A program made the translations under genes and the position numbers. Positions 15,749 to 24,452 of a DNA stretch of 26,396 nt are shown here, one piece after another. Positions within the stretch are counted from its first letter, which is position 1; the number at the start of each line of letters is the position of its first letter. A model generated the notes under the pieces. The model was not told the DNA's origin. It saw nothing but the letters and a program-made list of their open reading frames with translations, and ran no database searches. The DNA comes from RGIG8745 sp964554265 (lineage in GTDB: Bacteria; Bacteroidota; Bacteroidia; Bacteroidales; Bacteroidaceae). Where the stretch lies: the NCBI GenBank assembly GCA_964554265.1, contig CAZKOB010000032.1, forward strand, positions 1 to 26,396, given 5' to 3'.

Positions 15749-17992
15749 TTAATACCCGGGATTTTGAGTCATTTGCGGATTCTTGTCCAATTCACTTAGG
15801 GGAATAGGCAGTAACTGTCTGTAATCCTCAACCCCATAAAAATCACTAACGAGCCCATTTCTCTTCATAAAAGCAAAGTTTGTATTGCTGTAAAGCATTA
15901 ATTGCGACCTTGCATCTTTTATTTTTTCCAATACATTGCCTCCAGATACAATGACACTTTTGATGGATGTCACTTTTTCCAGCTCCGTTTCCGATTCTGA
16001 TATTTTCCCATTCTTGTAAAGACATTCTGCATAAGAAAGGATTACATCTGTATAAGTCATTATGGGAACAAGTGCAGGAGTAGCAACAGCTATATTTCCA
16101 CGAGTTCTCGTTTCTATATCATTGCGAGTTGCAAATATTGTTTCTTTGCCACTACCGTTATTCCGCAAGTCTGCTATGGTTTCCTTATCGTTGTAATTGG
16201 AAGAATCCAATTCGTAAAAACCTGTACCAATGACATCTGACAGAATTTCTTCTGCCAAACCATACTCCGCCTGATACATATAAATATTAGCAAGAAGAAT
16301 GCGAGCCACATCTTTTGAAATGAAGAAAGAATCATTGACATCATTGCTGAGCGATTCATTCTTCTTTTCCTCAAGGTAACTTATCGCCTTTTCCAAATTG
16401 CTCTTAAGGTCGGCAAATATTTCTTTTTGCGATGTTCTGCTTATATTAAAGACATTGTCCATATCGGATACAAAGTTGATATAAGGAACGTCACCCCACG
16501 CAACTACCGTATTATAATACAGCATGGCGCTGAATACATCTAAATATTCTTGATACACTCCGAGTTGTTGCGCTTCACCATCCTTAAACTTCACTATCAT
16601 ATTATTGGCGCTGTAGAAGTTATTCCAAATATCTTTGACAGAACTGCAACTCGGGTAGATGTATTGGCTAATCCAATTTGCTTCTTTATTATAATGGTAA
16701 TACTGTTCAACAAGGCTTAATTGGGAGAATCCTCGTGCAATATTTGCAGCTATAGCTGTAACAACTTCTTTCCCGGTTTCTCCTAATTTGGGCAAAGAAA
16801 CGTCCCTGTTTCCTTCTTGATTTACCTCTACATTTCCTACGGTGTTACCCAATACATCATATATTGTTACGGAAGTAGATTTTGCTATTCTTGAATCTAA
16901 AGGTGATATTTTTATAATCAGTTTTCCTTCAGTCAAACTCTTTTCCATAGAAATATCAGCATTCGATATATTTTCATAAATTTCAGTGAAAGAATCTTCT
17001 GGCGATATTACATTAATTGGAGGATTGTCAGAGTTCGCTTTCGGTTCAAGATAAACAGGAATAGGTGAAGATATACCGATGGTATAAGTTCCACCTTCAT
17101 TGGGGACATTTAGTTCTGTCATTTCTAATTTTACATCCTCTCCTTCTTGCAATATTTCGTTCCCGGCTATTCCGTCATTATCCCAATCGAGAAAATACCT
17201 TAAATCTTTTACTTTTATTTCCAATCCTAAATCCGCATAACGCTCTATTATATTGTCTTTCACAGAGGACAACTGATTTCCCAGTCTTTCTTTGTCTGCG
17301 TCTATTTGTTTTTGGGTACTTTCGCTAAAAGTTCCATTCTCACCAAATTCCCTACACAATTTCGCTAAATATTCCGTTAAGGCAGCTTCGCTTTTATCCA
17401 CAAGTAATAACGAAGAAATGGCAATCAAAGCAGCTGATTCGTCTGTGCCTCCTGCTATGGAAAAAGTGGATGCATCTTTCTCTGCATATTTTTGAAGTCC
17501 AAAAGCGGTGAAAAGTTCTTTTTGCGCCTGTTTGTTGGCTTCTCCAAAATTCATTCCGTCCGCAATAAGTCTCTGTATTCTTTGATACTTCAAGTGCGTT
17601 AGAAGATTTACGTTTACTGTTGTTTCATCGGATAACTCAACTAAGGTACGTAAGTTGAGTGTACCTGATGATAATTCTCCATCCACTTCATTGAAGAAAT
17701 AGCCATTGGCAGTTAATTCCGCATAAGGAGATTCAAACAACTTTGACCCAAACGAGAAATTTCCCAAATCATCTTGAATAGTAGAAGAATACAAACTTCT
17801 CAACACTTGCAGGTTGCCATCCATCGGTTGAATAGTAATCGTGGAACCGCTGACAAATGGTCCTTTTTCAACTTTTCCTAAAACATCATACGTTGTAGGT
17901 TTGAAGTCGTTCTCAAAGTTGTCATTTTCACTACATGATGAAAATGAAAGCATAATGGCTGCTGATAAATAGAAATACCGTTTTAATTTCAT
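15749..17992 (-). CDS. Lipoprotein with SusD-like C-terminus, BACON-like middle and unusual N-terminus
   Basis: A 747-residue predicted lipoprotein (FSSC, Cys20). Residues about 35-265 begin YDVLGKVEKGPFVSGSTITI, a beta-rich then helical region that I do not tie to a named domain. It ends in a dockerin/EF-hand-like acidic stretch DWDNDGIAGNE (269-279). Residues about 288-392 look BACON-like (LNVPNEGGTYTIGISS). From about 405 it is RagB/SusD-like, ending LLPIPLSELDKNPQMTQNPGY, the canonical SusD terminus. SusD proteins capture glycans or peptides at the cell surface for a SusC transporter, but no SusC gene or glycan enzyme is adjacent. The SusD part (about 340 residues) is shorter than usual. 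The gene sits between two tRNA genes and looks more A/T-rich than its neighbours. Only 53 bases separate its ATG from the tRNA-Leu terminator, with no evident promoter. Confidence 0.85.
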   Translation of the reverse strand: MKLKRYFYLSAAIMLSFSSCSENDNFENDFKPTTYDVLGKVEKGPFVSGSTITIQPMDGNLQVLRSLYSSTIQDDLGNFSFGSKLFESPYAELTANGYFFNEVDGELSSGTLNLRTLVELSDETTVNVNLLTHLKYQRIQRLIADGMNFGEANKQAQKELFTAFGLQKYAEKDASTFSIAGGTDESAALIAISSLLLVDKSEAALTEYLAKLCREFGENGTFSESTQKQIDADKERLGNQLSSVKDNIIERYADLGLEIKVKDLRYFLDWDNDGIAGNEILQEGEDVKLEMTELNVPNEGGTYTIGISSPIPVYLEPKANSDNPPINVISPEDSFTEIYENISNADISMEKSLTEGKLIIKISPLDSRIAKSTSVTIYDVLGNTVGNVEVNQEGNRDVSLPKLGETGKEVVTAIAANIARGFSQLSLVEQYYHYNKEANWISQYIYPSCSSVKDIWNNFYSANNMIVKFKDGEAQQLGVYQEYLDVFSAMLYYNTVVAWGDVPYINFVSDMDNVFNISRTSQKEIFADLKSNLEKAISYLEEKKNESLSNDVNDSFFISKDVARILLANIYMYQAEYGLAEEILSDVIGTGFYELDSSNYNDKETIADLRNNGSGKETIFATRNDIETRTRGNIAVATPALVPIMTYTDVILSYAECLYKNGKISESETELEKVTSIKSVIVSGGNVLEKIKDARSQLMLYSNTNFAFMKRNGLVSDFYGVEDYRQLLPIPLSELDKNPQMTQNPGY

Positions 17993-18046
17993 ATAAACCC
18001 TTTTTCATTCTATGTGCGGATTGGGGCATAAGCACTGGAATACAAT

Positions 18047-18073
18047 AAAAAAAGGAGCAGATTGCTCTACTCC
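18047..18073 (-). terminator. Intrinsic terminator of tRNA-Leu
   Basis: On the minus strand GGAGTAGA pairs with TCTGCTCC (one G-U) around a GCAA tetraloop (18054-18073), followed by seven T's (18047-18053). A textbook intrinsic terminator 11 bases past the tRNA. Confidence 0.88.
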
Positions 18074-18083
18074 CTCAATTCTG

Positions 18084-18165
18084 TACCCAGACCCGGGATC
18101 GAACCGGGATGGATTGCTCCACTGGTGTTTGAGACCAGCGCGTCTACCGATTCCGCCATCTGGGC
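18084..18165 (-). tRNA. tRNA-Leu (anticodon CAA)
   Basis: An 82-base class II tRNA with a long variable arm. The acceptor is GCCCAGA with TCTGGGT (one G-U). The anticodon stem CTGGT/ACCAG holds loop CTCAAAC with anticodon CAA, and the T arm is CCCGG-TTCGATC-CCGGG. The discriminator is A and CCA is not encoded. It reads TTG codons. A consensus promoter lies 25 bases upstream and a strong terminator follows. Confidence 0.94.
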
Positions 18166-18190
18166 ATTGTGATTTTCCGCTAATGCTCTG

Positions 18191-18221
18191 CAAAGGTATG
18201 TTTTTTTTTCTGTGTGACAAA
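18191..18221 (-). promoter_or_regulatory. Promoter of tRNA-Leu
   Basis: Minus-strand TTTG (18218-18221), exactly 19 bases, then TACCTTTG (18191-18198): a full match to the Bacteroidetes TTTG-N19-TAnnTTTG consensus. Confidence 0.85.
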
Positions 18222-18459
18222 AAAACAAGCGGCATTTTTGAGAAAAAACATGAATATGGATGATTTTGTATGTGTTTCTCCTGAGTTCGTCATCATGTCA
18301 CCTCAAACTTCCCATCGAAGATTCTCGCTATCCTCTGATGGCTTTTCATAGGCCCTGACATCCCCATAAATCAGCCCGGTTTCCCCACTTCATACTATCT
18401 ACTTGTCATAATTTATGGGCTTTTCCTGACAATCTGAAATGTTAAAATTCAAGGCTCGC

Positions 18460-18511
18460 AGAATCGCGTAAAATCGGCCGGACCCTACCGAAGTTCCGTT
18501 TGTGCGATTCT
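18460..18511. repeat. Covarying hairpin of the dispersed repeat (copy C)
   Basis: AGAATCGC (18460-18467) pairs with GCGATTCT (18504-18511). The stem continues G468-T503, T-G, A-T, A-T, A-T. The ninth pair is G-T here, versus G-C in copy B and A-T in copy A. Confidence 0.8.
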
Positions 18512-18623
18512 AAGGCTGTTTTCAGGGCTTGAACCTCAAATGTAAAAATAATATAATTTACGTTTTAAAAAGATACATTTATTCACATTCGCGTGTGCCT
18601 CGTTTGAAAGAGGAGTACGCCGG

Positions 18624-18699
18624 AAATAAATTTCTTTCACCTTGAAAATGTTATTAATGTGCCTTGTAAAAAAACTTTCAAGGTGAACGAAATTTATTT
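18624..18699. repeat. 26-base inverted repeat with 24-base core (copy C)
   Basis: Arms 18624-18649 and 18674-18699 match with two mismatches; the core is 18650-18673. The core matches copy B at 21 of 24 positions in the same orientation. Confidence 0.88.
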
Positions 18700-19111
18700 T
18701 CAAGGTGAACGAGTTCGAGAATGTCCGTTTTTCGGGCTGAAAATTAGTATTGTCCACGATTAATTCTTAAAAAAATAAAAAAGGATTTTTCAATGCCACG
18801 AAAAACAAAGATGGATTTTGGCTGTGAAAAACAGGAGTCTTGACAAGAATTTTTATAACTTGTTGATTATCAGTATATCCTATTTTAATCTTTGCTTGTA
18901 CTTCTTGCACCTAAAACTGCATAGTTTTGCTAAAATAGTATTTTTGTTGATTATCAATTACTTATCAGTGAATCTTCAAAAATTTGGCAATCGGATAAGT
19001 GTGAGCAAATCTTAATTTTGTTAATAAAATTCCGTCCGAGATAGGTGGAGTTAGTGTCAAAAAGAAAGAAGAAATATTTCTAAAAAAAACAGCAGCTTTT
19101 GCTTGTGTATT

Positions 19112-19213
19112 CACAGGCTCCTCCGTCGCAAGCTCCCCCCCCCTATTGCGGAATAGGAGCAATTGGGGAGCTTGCGACGGAGGGCGTGGCGCGTAGCGAC
19201 AGAGGAGTCTGTG
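19112..19213. repeat. Nested GC-rich palindrome inside copy C
   Basis: CCTCCGTCGCAAGCTCCCC (19120-19138) and its exact reverse complement (19165-19183) form a 19-bp stem, extended by ATTGC/GCAAT (19145-19149, 19159-19163) to a 9-base loop. The left arm with its flank (19112-19129) can instead pair with 19196-19213, with one mismatch and one G-U, so two exclusive folds exist. It is much richer in G+C than its surroundings, and no T-run follows. It looks like a small mobile palindromic repeat or a terminator-like island. Confidence 0.85.
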
Positions 19214-19310
19214 AAGACACCGGCTTACAACCATCAGAATTATAAGAGAACTCGCGTATTTATATACAGACTGGATGAAGAAAAGATTTCTGAACAGGAG
19301 AGGAAGGTAT

Positions 19311-19360
19311 AAAAAGCGACAATGCCGGACAGCTGTCAGTCTACAGGCTGTCCGGCATTG
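19311..19360 (-). terminator. Terminator of the nadB-M16 peptidase transcript
   Basis: CAATGCCGGACAG (19320-19332) and CTGTCCGGCATTG (19348-19360) form a perfect 13-bp stem. On the minus strand TCGCTTTTTATA follows. It lies 21 bases past the peptidase stop. Confidence 0.85.
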
Positions 19361-19381
19361 CCACTTGGGAAGGTGGTCGTT

Positions 19382-22195
19382 TTATTTGACAGGACTTGTC
19401 ATTCCAACTTCAATCAAATTTCCGCTGCAGAAGATGCTCTTTGCCATTTTTTGTATGTCGGCAGCAGTAATTGCATCTACGGTAGCATCATAGGTTGTTA
19501 CATTGTCATGGCCTTGACACACCTTCGTCATCAATGCGCCAAGCCAATAACCATTATTCTTCAACGCTTCAGTATGACTGCGGTGCATGTATTCCTTCAC
19601 TTTCGATAGGAATTCTTCTTTAGGACCGTTTGCAACGATGTCGTCAATACCTTTATAAATGATTTCTGTCATACGTTCACGCTTCTCAGGAGCAGTAGGC
19701 AGAGTGATTTTGAATGTCGCTATTGCCTCTGGAAAATCCCATAAGCCTGCATTTACAGGAATGCCGTATGCGCCGCCTTCGTCTTCGCGTACTGTTTCTG
19801 TATAGACCATTGTCATTACTTGTTGAAGCATGTCAAGAGTCAGAGAGTTCCTGAGTGTTGTCTTCATAGGAACATGATAATAGAAAATGACTCTTGCATT
19901 AGGTGTTTCTTGCTCTTTGTCAAATACGTTCTTTATTTTGCCTTTAGCCAGAATGTTGTCTGTAGGCTTGGCCTTTTCCTTGCTCTTAAGGACTGGAAGC
20001 GAACCAAGATACTTTTCGATTAATGGAGCCACAGTGTCTATATCGATGTCGCCTACAAAGAAGAAGTCGAAGTCGTTGGCATCGGCAAAACGCTCCTTGT
20101 ATATCTCGATCACACGGTCATAGTTGATTTTGTCTACATCATCAGCCTTGAATCTCTTTGCACGTATATTGTCATTGTACATGACCTTTGCAATCGTGTC
20201 AGTCAGTGCGGTGTTCGGATCAAGCTCTTGATTTGCAAGTGAAGCTCTTACTCGTGATATGGTAGAGTTGAATACGCTCTCATCTTTGCGAGGAGCTGTG
20301 AAACACAGGTAAGTAAGCTGAAGCATGGTCTCAAAGTCTTTCTTTACACAACTGCCGGACAAACCTTCTGTGTCGTCTTTTATATAAGGATTGACATTTG
20401 CCTGTATGCCGGCAAGCTTTTTGCCAAGCTCTATACTGCTGAAGTTACCCCATCCTCCGATGCTTACCATATCAGCATTGGAAGAATTGTAGTATTCTGA
20501 ATTAGGATATAGGGATGTGCCGCCCCAGCTATGTGCTGCCATCATGATAGCATTCGGTGTATAGTCAGTTTTTTTGATGTATACTTTTACACCGTTGGAG
20601 AGTGTGATGACCTTTGCTCCGAAATCACCGTCTTCGATTTTCTTGATTTTTCCTGATGCAGGCAGTTCGCTGATAAGTGGTTCTGCTGATACTTCCTCTT
20701 TATAAGGCTCGATGTTTTCGGCTTCCACTTCTTTCAAAATACCGAGAAGTTCATTGTCTGACGGATAGATTATTCCTTCTTTGTCTGGACAGAACATTGC
20801 AACAACCATGTTGGAGTCGCACATCAGCCCCTTGAATGTCTGATTGACGGCTTCTACAGGTATGGCGTCTGCAATTTGTTTCATATTCACATATTCCCAT
20901 TCAATTCCGGGCATTGGCTCGTTGTCGAGGAAGTGGCGGACATATTCGTTGACATAATTGCCGTTCTGCACCTTGTCCTTCTGGGCATAGATATGATCAA
21001 GTTGCGACTTGTATTCTTGCTTGTAGCGTTCGTACTCGGAAATAGTGAATCCATATCGTGAAGCGCGGAGCATTTCGCGGTATAATGTAGATAATGCAAC
21101 TTTATATCCGTTGTCTTTACATACAACAACACCGTCAAGGGCACCTTTGGTCTTTGACACAAGATAGTTTTCGTCACTTACGCTTGCTCCAAGGAATGGT
21201 GGGTTCTCCTGTAGCCTGATTTCTGTAAATCGGTCTGCAAACATACCGGATATTGCACCCTGAATGTATTTGTATAGATAATATTGAGGATTGGATTTTG
21301 CTGCATCCGGGAAACTTTCATGCTTGTACATCAGATAGATGAATGTCTGTTCCTGTTCCTTGTCCTTTTGTACGGTGACAATCGGTTCCTTGTTGTCTGG
21401 AACAGGATAGTATTCACGTTGGGCCGGATTGTCCGGCATTTTGATGTCGGCGAACATTGCCTGTATTTTCTTCTCTATCTCATCCACATCGATGTCTCCG
21501 ACTACAATTACAGCTTGAAGGTCGGGACGATACCATTTGCGGTAATAGTTGCGCAGGTCTTCATGCTTGAAGTTCATCACGATGTCCATAGTTCCTATAG
21601 GCAGGCGATAAGCATATCGGCTGTCCTTGTAAAGCTCAGGAAACGCATCTTCATACATCCTTAGCATGGCACTACGGCGAAGACGCCATTCTTCATTGAT
21701 GACACCACGCTCTTTGTCTATTTCTTTATCTTCAAGCAATAAATCGTGGCTCCAGTCATGAAGAATCAACAGACAAGAATCTATAGAACCGGTTCTTTCT
21801 ATAGGAACATTGGTCACATTATACACTGTTTCATCAAAACTTGTGTATGCATTTAGGTTTTCACCGAACTTGACACCGATGTTCTCTAAATATTTCTTCA
21901 ACTTGTCTCCAGGGAAATTTGTAGTTCCGTTAAAGCACATGTGCTCCAGAAAATGCGCCAGTCCTTTTTGATGGTCCTCTTCCTGCATAGAACCGACTTT
22001 CTGTGCGATATAGAAGTCTGCCCTGTCTTCCGGCCATTCATTATGGCGGATATAGTAAGTCAATCCATTCGGCAGTTTGCCTATACGGACATTGGGATCG
22101 AGCGGAAGCTGTTGCATTGGCTGTTCTTGTGCATTACCACTGATGACTGCAGATAATAAGATACCCACAATCATGAAAAATTGTTTTAGTTTCAT
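19382..22195 (-). CDS. M16 family zinc metallopeptidase (PqqL-like), secreted
   Basis: A 937-residue protein with a signal peptide ending near AVISGNAQ, so exported to the periplasm or beyond. It carries two M16 halves. The first has the inverted zinc motif H81-F-L-E84-H85 (HFLEHMCFNGTTNFPGDKL) and the third ligand E162 in DKERGVINEEW, about 77 residues later as in pitrilysins. The second half, from about 500, lacks a zinc motif and has the usual C-terminal R/Y region (REDEGGAYGIPVNAG). The length fits one-chain M16 enzymes such as E. coli PqqL. Such enzymes degrade peptides inside a closed chamber; the substrate here is unknown. Its start lies 15 bases after the nadB stop, so the two are likely one transcript. 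Confidence 0.93.
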   Translation of the reverse strand: MKLKQFFMIVGILLSAVISGNAQEQPMQQLPLDPNVRIGKLPNGLTYYIRHNEWPEDRADFYIAQKVGSMQEEDHQKGLAHFLEHMCFNGTTNFPGDKLKKYLENIGVKFGENLNAYTSFDETVYNVTNVPIERTGSIDSCLLILHDWSHDLLLEDKEIDKERGVINEEWRLRRSAMLRMYEDAFPELYKDSRYAYRLPIGTMDIVMNFKHEDLRNYYRKWYRPDLQAVIVVGDIDVDEIEKKIQAMFADIKMPDNPAQREYYPVPDNKEPIVTVQKDKEQEQTFIYLMYKHESFPDAAKSNPQYYLYKYIQGAISGMFADRFTEIRLQENPPFLGASVSDENYLVSKTKGALDGVVVCKDNGYKVALSTLYREMLRASRYGFTISEYERYKQEYKSQLDHIYAQKDKVQNGNYVNEYVRHFLDNEPMPGIEWEYVNMKQIADAIPVEAVNQTFKGLMCDSNMVVAMFCPDKEGIIYPSDNELLGILKEVEAENIEPYKEEVSAEPLISELPASGKIKKIEDGDFGAKVITLSNGVKVYIKKTDYTPNAIMMAAHSWGGTSLYPNSEYYNSSNADMVSIGGWGNFSSIELGKKLAGIQANVNPYIKDDTEGLSGSCVKKDFETMLQLTYLCFTAPRKDESVFNSTISRVRASLANQELDPNTALTDTIAKVMYNDNIRAKRFKADDVDKINYDRVIEIYKERFADANDFDFFFVGDIDIDTVAPLIEKYLGSLPVLKSKEKAKPTDNILAKGKIKNVFDKEQETPNARVIFYYHVPMKTTLRNSLTLDMLQQVMTMVYTETVREDEGGAYGIPVNAGLWDFPEAIATFKITLPTAPEKRERMTEIIYKGIDDIVANGPKEEFLSKVKEYMHRSHTEALKNNGYWLGALMTKVCQGHDNVTTYDATVDAITAADIQKMAKSIFCSGNLIEVGMTSPVK

Positions 22196-22210
22196 TATGA
22201 TAGTATTTGT

Positions 22211-23815
22211 TTACTTTGTTTGTTTCTTGGCTTGATCCAATGCATGCTTCTCGTAGTCCACGGTGTAATGAAGTCCACGACTTTCCTTGCGCTCCAACGC
22301 TTGTCGTGTAATCAGATAGCCTACATTGATCATGTTGCGCAATTCGCAGATGTCTTTGGTCGCTTTTACACGCTTAAACAAATCTTCAGTCTCTTCATAC
22401 AGAAGATCAAGCCGCTCCCATGCGCGTCGGAGTCTCAGGTCGCTGCGTACAATACCTACGTATGTACTCATGATTTGTCCGACTTCTTTGACATCTTGTG
22501 CTATGAGAACTTTTTCCTCGTTGCTCATTGTACCTTCATCATTCCATTCTGGCACTTCCTCGTTAAAACTGTAATTATCTATTACGTTTAAGCTGTGTCT
22601 GGCTGCTGCATCGGCATATACTACCGCTTCTATCAAGGAATTTGATGCCAGACGATTGCCACCGTGAAGTCCTGTACATGAACATTCTCCCACTGCATAC
22701 AAGCGTTTGATGCTTGATTGTGCATCAAGGTCAACTTTTATGCCTCCGCACATATAGTGAGCGCAAGGGGCCACGGGTATGTATTCTTTGGTTATGTCTA
22801 TACCTATACTTAGGCACTTTGCATAAATGTTAGGGAAGTGATGCTTGGTCTCTTCCGGATTCTTGTGCGTTACATCAAGGCATACATGGTCGAGAGCGTG
22901 AATCTTCATCTCGTTGTCGATGGCGCGTGCCACGATATCTCTTGGTGCGAGACTGAGCCGATCGTCATACTTCTGCATGAATTCTTCTCCGTTAGGCAGG
23001 CGTAATATGCCACCATAACCTCGCATGGCTTCTGTAATGAGATAGGCAGGGTGTGTTTCTCCCGGATGGAACAATGCGGTGGGATGAAATTGGACAAATT
23101 CCATGTCCTTTATTTTGCCTTTGGCACGGTGTACCATTGCTATGCCGTCTCCTGTTGCAATGTTGGGATTGGTGGTCGTGGCATATACAGCTCCGGTTCC
23201 TCCGGTAGCCATCAATGTCACTTTGGACAGATAGGTGTCTATTTTTCCAGTGTCGGGGTTAAGCACATACGCTCCGTAGCACTCAATATCCGGTGTGCGT
23301 CGTGTAACCCTTACTCCAAGGTGATGCTGTGTAATTATTTCTACAGCAAAGTGGTTTTCAAGAATTTCTATATCGGGATTGGAGCGTATGGCTTCCATCA
23401 GTCCTCTCTGTATTTCTGCGCCGGTATCGTCTGCATGGTGTAGGATTCTAAATTCGCTGTGGCCTCCTTCACGGTGCAGATCGAATTTTCCGTCTTCTTT
23501 CTTGTCAAAGTTCACTCCCCAATCGACAAGCTCGCGGATTTGTTCCGGAGCATTTCGTACAACCTGTTCTACTGCGTCCCTGTCACTTATCCAGTCTCCG
23601 GCAATCATGGTGTCTTCAATGTGTTTGTCAAAATTATCGACGAGCATATTGGTGACGGAAGCTATTCCGCCTTGTGCTTTGGCTGTATTGGCCTCTTCAA
23701 GTGTGGTTTTACAAATAATTGCAATTTTTCCTTTTTTCGCTCTTGCAACCTTGAGAGCGTAACTCATACCGGCAACACCTGAACCGATAATGAGAAAATC
23801 AAATTTCCGTGTCAT
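22211..23815 (-). CDS. nadB: L-aspartate oxidase
   Basis: A 534-residue FAD enzyme that oxidises L-aspartate to iminoaspartate, the first step of de novo NAD synthesis; NadA and NadC act next but are not encoded here. Seen: the dinucleotide motif DFLIIGSGVAGMSYA at 6-20; HREGGHSE; EFVQFHPTALF; APRDIVARAID; HYMCGGIKVD; and GECSCTGLHGGNRLASNSL, all typical of NadB and of the related fumarate reductase flavoproteins. The frame extends 33 codons upstream, but that part is unlike the family and crosses the -7 box region. The ATG at 23815 gives MTRKFDFLIIGSG, the normal start. It is first of the nadB-M16 peptidase pair and divergent from the PH-like gene. Confidence 0.95.
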   Translation of the reverse strand: MTRKFDFLIIGSGVAGMSYALKVARAKKGKIAIICKTTLEEANTAKAQGGIASVTNMLVDNFDKHIEDTMIAGDWISDRDAVEQVVRNAPEQIRELVDWGVNFDKKEDGKFDLHREGGHSEFRILHHADDTGAEIQRGLMEAIRSNPDIEILENHFAVEIITQHHLGVRVTRRTPDIECYGAYVLNPDTGKIDTYLSKVTLMATGGTGAVYATTTNPNIATGDGIAMVHRAKGKIKDMEFVQFHPTALFHPGETHPAYLITEAMRGYGGILRLPNGEEFMQKYDDRLSLAPRDIVARAIDNEMKIHALDHVCLDVTHKNPEETKHHFPNIYAKCLSIGIDITKEYIPVAPCAHYMCGGIKVDLDAQSSIKRLYAVGECSCTGLHGGNRLASNSLIEAVVYADAAARHSLNVIDNYSFNEEVPEWNDEGTMSNEEKVLIAQDVKEVGQIMSTYVGIVRSDLRLRRAWERLDLLYEETEDLFKRVKATKDICELRNMINVGYLITRQALERKESRGLHYTVDYEKHALDQAKKQTK

Positions 23816-23924
23816 ATTTTTGTCTTGGATGTACCCTGTCACTTTGTATTTCATAAGTAATGTGCACGTAATGTGTTTGTCTTTATTACCTGCTGTACAC
23901 TGCTTCCGGTACATTAACCAAGTG

Positions 23925-23932
23925 CAAAACTA
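23925..23932 (-). promoter_or_regulatory. Putative -7 box of nadB
   Basis: TAGTTTTG on the minus strand fits TAnnTTTG, with a near -33 element CTTG about 18 bases further upstream (23951-23954). It lies 110 bases before the chosen nadB start and also upstream of the longer frame, so it does not by itself decide the start. Confidence 0.5.
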
Positions 23933-24009
23933 ATAAAAAACCTTTGGTTACAAGTAATTTATTATGATTAAAAAAGAAAAAATCGTAACTTGCGCCAAAT
24001 TTAATCGAC

Positions 24010-24408
24010 ATGAACAGAGTTTTTCAGGCGAAAATAAGTACTGGCAGTTATTTGCTTCTGACATTATTGCTTTGGGTTGCCATATATTCGATGTGGCATG
24101 TCAGTGGCGTGTTGTTGTGTCTTTCATTACTGTTGCTTGTAGTACTTATTGAACGTATGATACATACCACATATACGGTGACAACAGATGGAATGCTTGT
24201 AGTGTGTAACGGACGTTTCTCTAAATCTCTGAAAGTGTCTTTGTCGGACATTGAAAAGATAGAGCGTGTGAGCGGTATGCGGATAGGTGGAAAATCTGTT
24301 TCTTCGTGTTTGCTTCTTACATGCAAAAATGGCAAGCGGCTCCAGTTGATTCCTCGTAATGAAGAGGATTTTGTCAAGTGTATTAGCAAAAGGAGGGCGC
24401 TCCTTTGA
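24010..24408 (+). CDS. Small membrane protein with bacterial PH-like domain
   Basis: A 132-residue protein. Two hydrophobic segments (about 14-30 and 33-48) form a membrane hairpin. A beta-rich C-terminus of about 80 residues follows (TYTVTTDGMLVVCNGRFSKSLKVSLSDIEKIERVSG...CLLLTCKNGKRLQLIPRNEEDFVKCI). The pattern of strand, I-x-x-I-x-x-V and final helix resembles bacterial PH-like domains attached to membrane helices. Function is not known. It is divergent from nadB and 44 bases upstream of dacB on the same strand, so the two may be cotranscribed, which hints at an envelope role. No strong promoter box is seen; TAACTTGC near 23986 is a weak candidate. Confidence 0.75.
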   Translation: MNRVFQAKISTGSYLLLTLLLWVAIYSMWHVSGVLLCLSLLLLVVLIERMIHTTYTVTTDGMLVVCNGRFSKSLKVSLSDIEKIERVSGMRIGGKSVSSCLLLTCKNGKRLQLIPRNEEDFVKCISKRRALL

Positions 24409-24452
24409 ACTTTTTCTCTTGTAACGGCTGTTTTTAGGTAAAAATCGGATAT

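Larger units (their letters stand above)
18280..19243 (+). repeat. Dispersed non-coding repeat, copy C
   Basis: Same orientation as copy B. It begins CCTGAGTTCGTC (18280-18291) and shares all the blocks: hairpin 18460-18511, inverted repeat 18624-18699, a third CAAGGTGAAC unit (18701-18710), paired TTGTTGATTATC motifs (18860-18871, 18944-18955) and GTGTCAAAAAGAAAGAAG near 19053. After a shared TTCACAG it carries a nested palindrome (19112-19213) not found in copy B, then resumes with AGAATTATAA (19236 on), also seen in B. No copy of B's GACGAAGTCAGG end is found. It lies between the tRNA-Leu promoter and the M16 peptidase 3' end. Confidence 0.85.

Noticed and set aside
18536..18757. 73-codon minus-strand frame in copy C
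   Set aside because: Part of the weakly conserved frame noted in the findings; differently truncated in each copy, with no start or ribosome site in common.
23816..23914. 33-codon N-terminal extension of nadB
   Set aside because: It precedes the FAD-binding strand that normally starts the protein and looks like untranslated leader.
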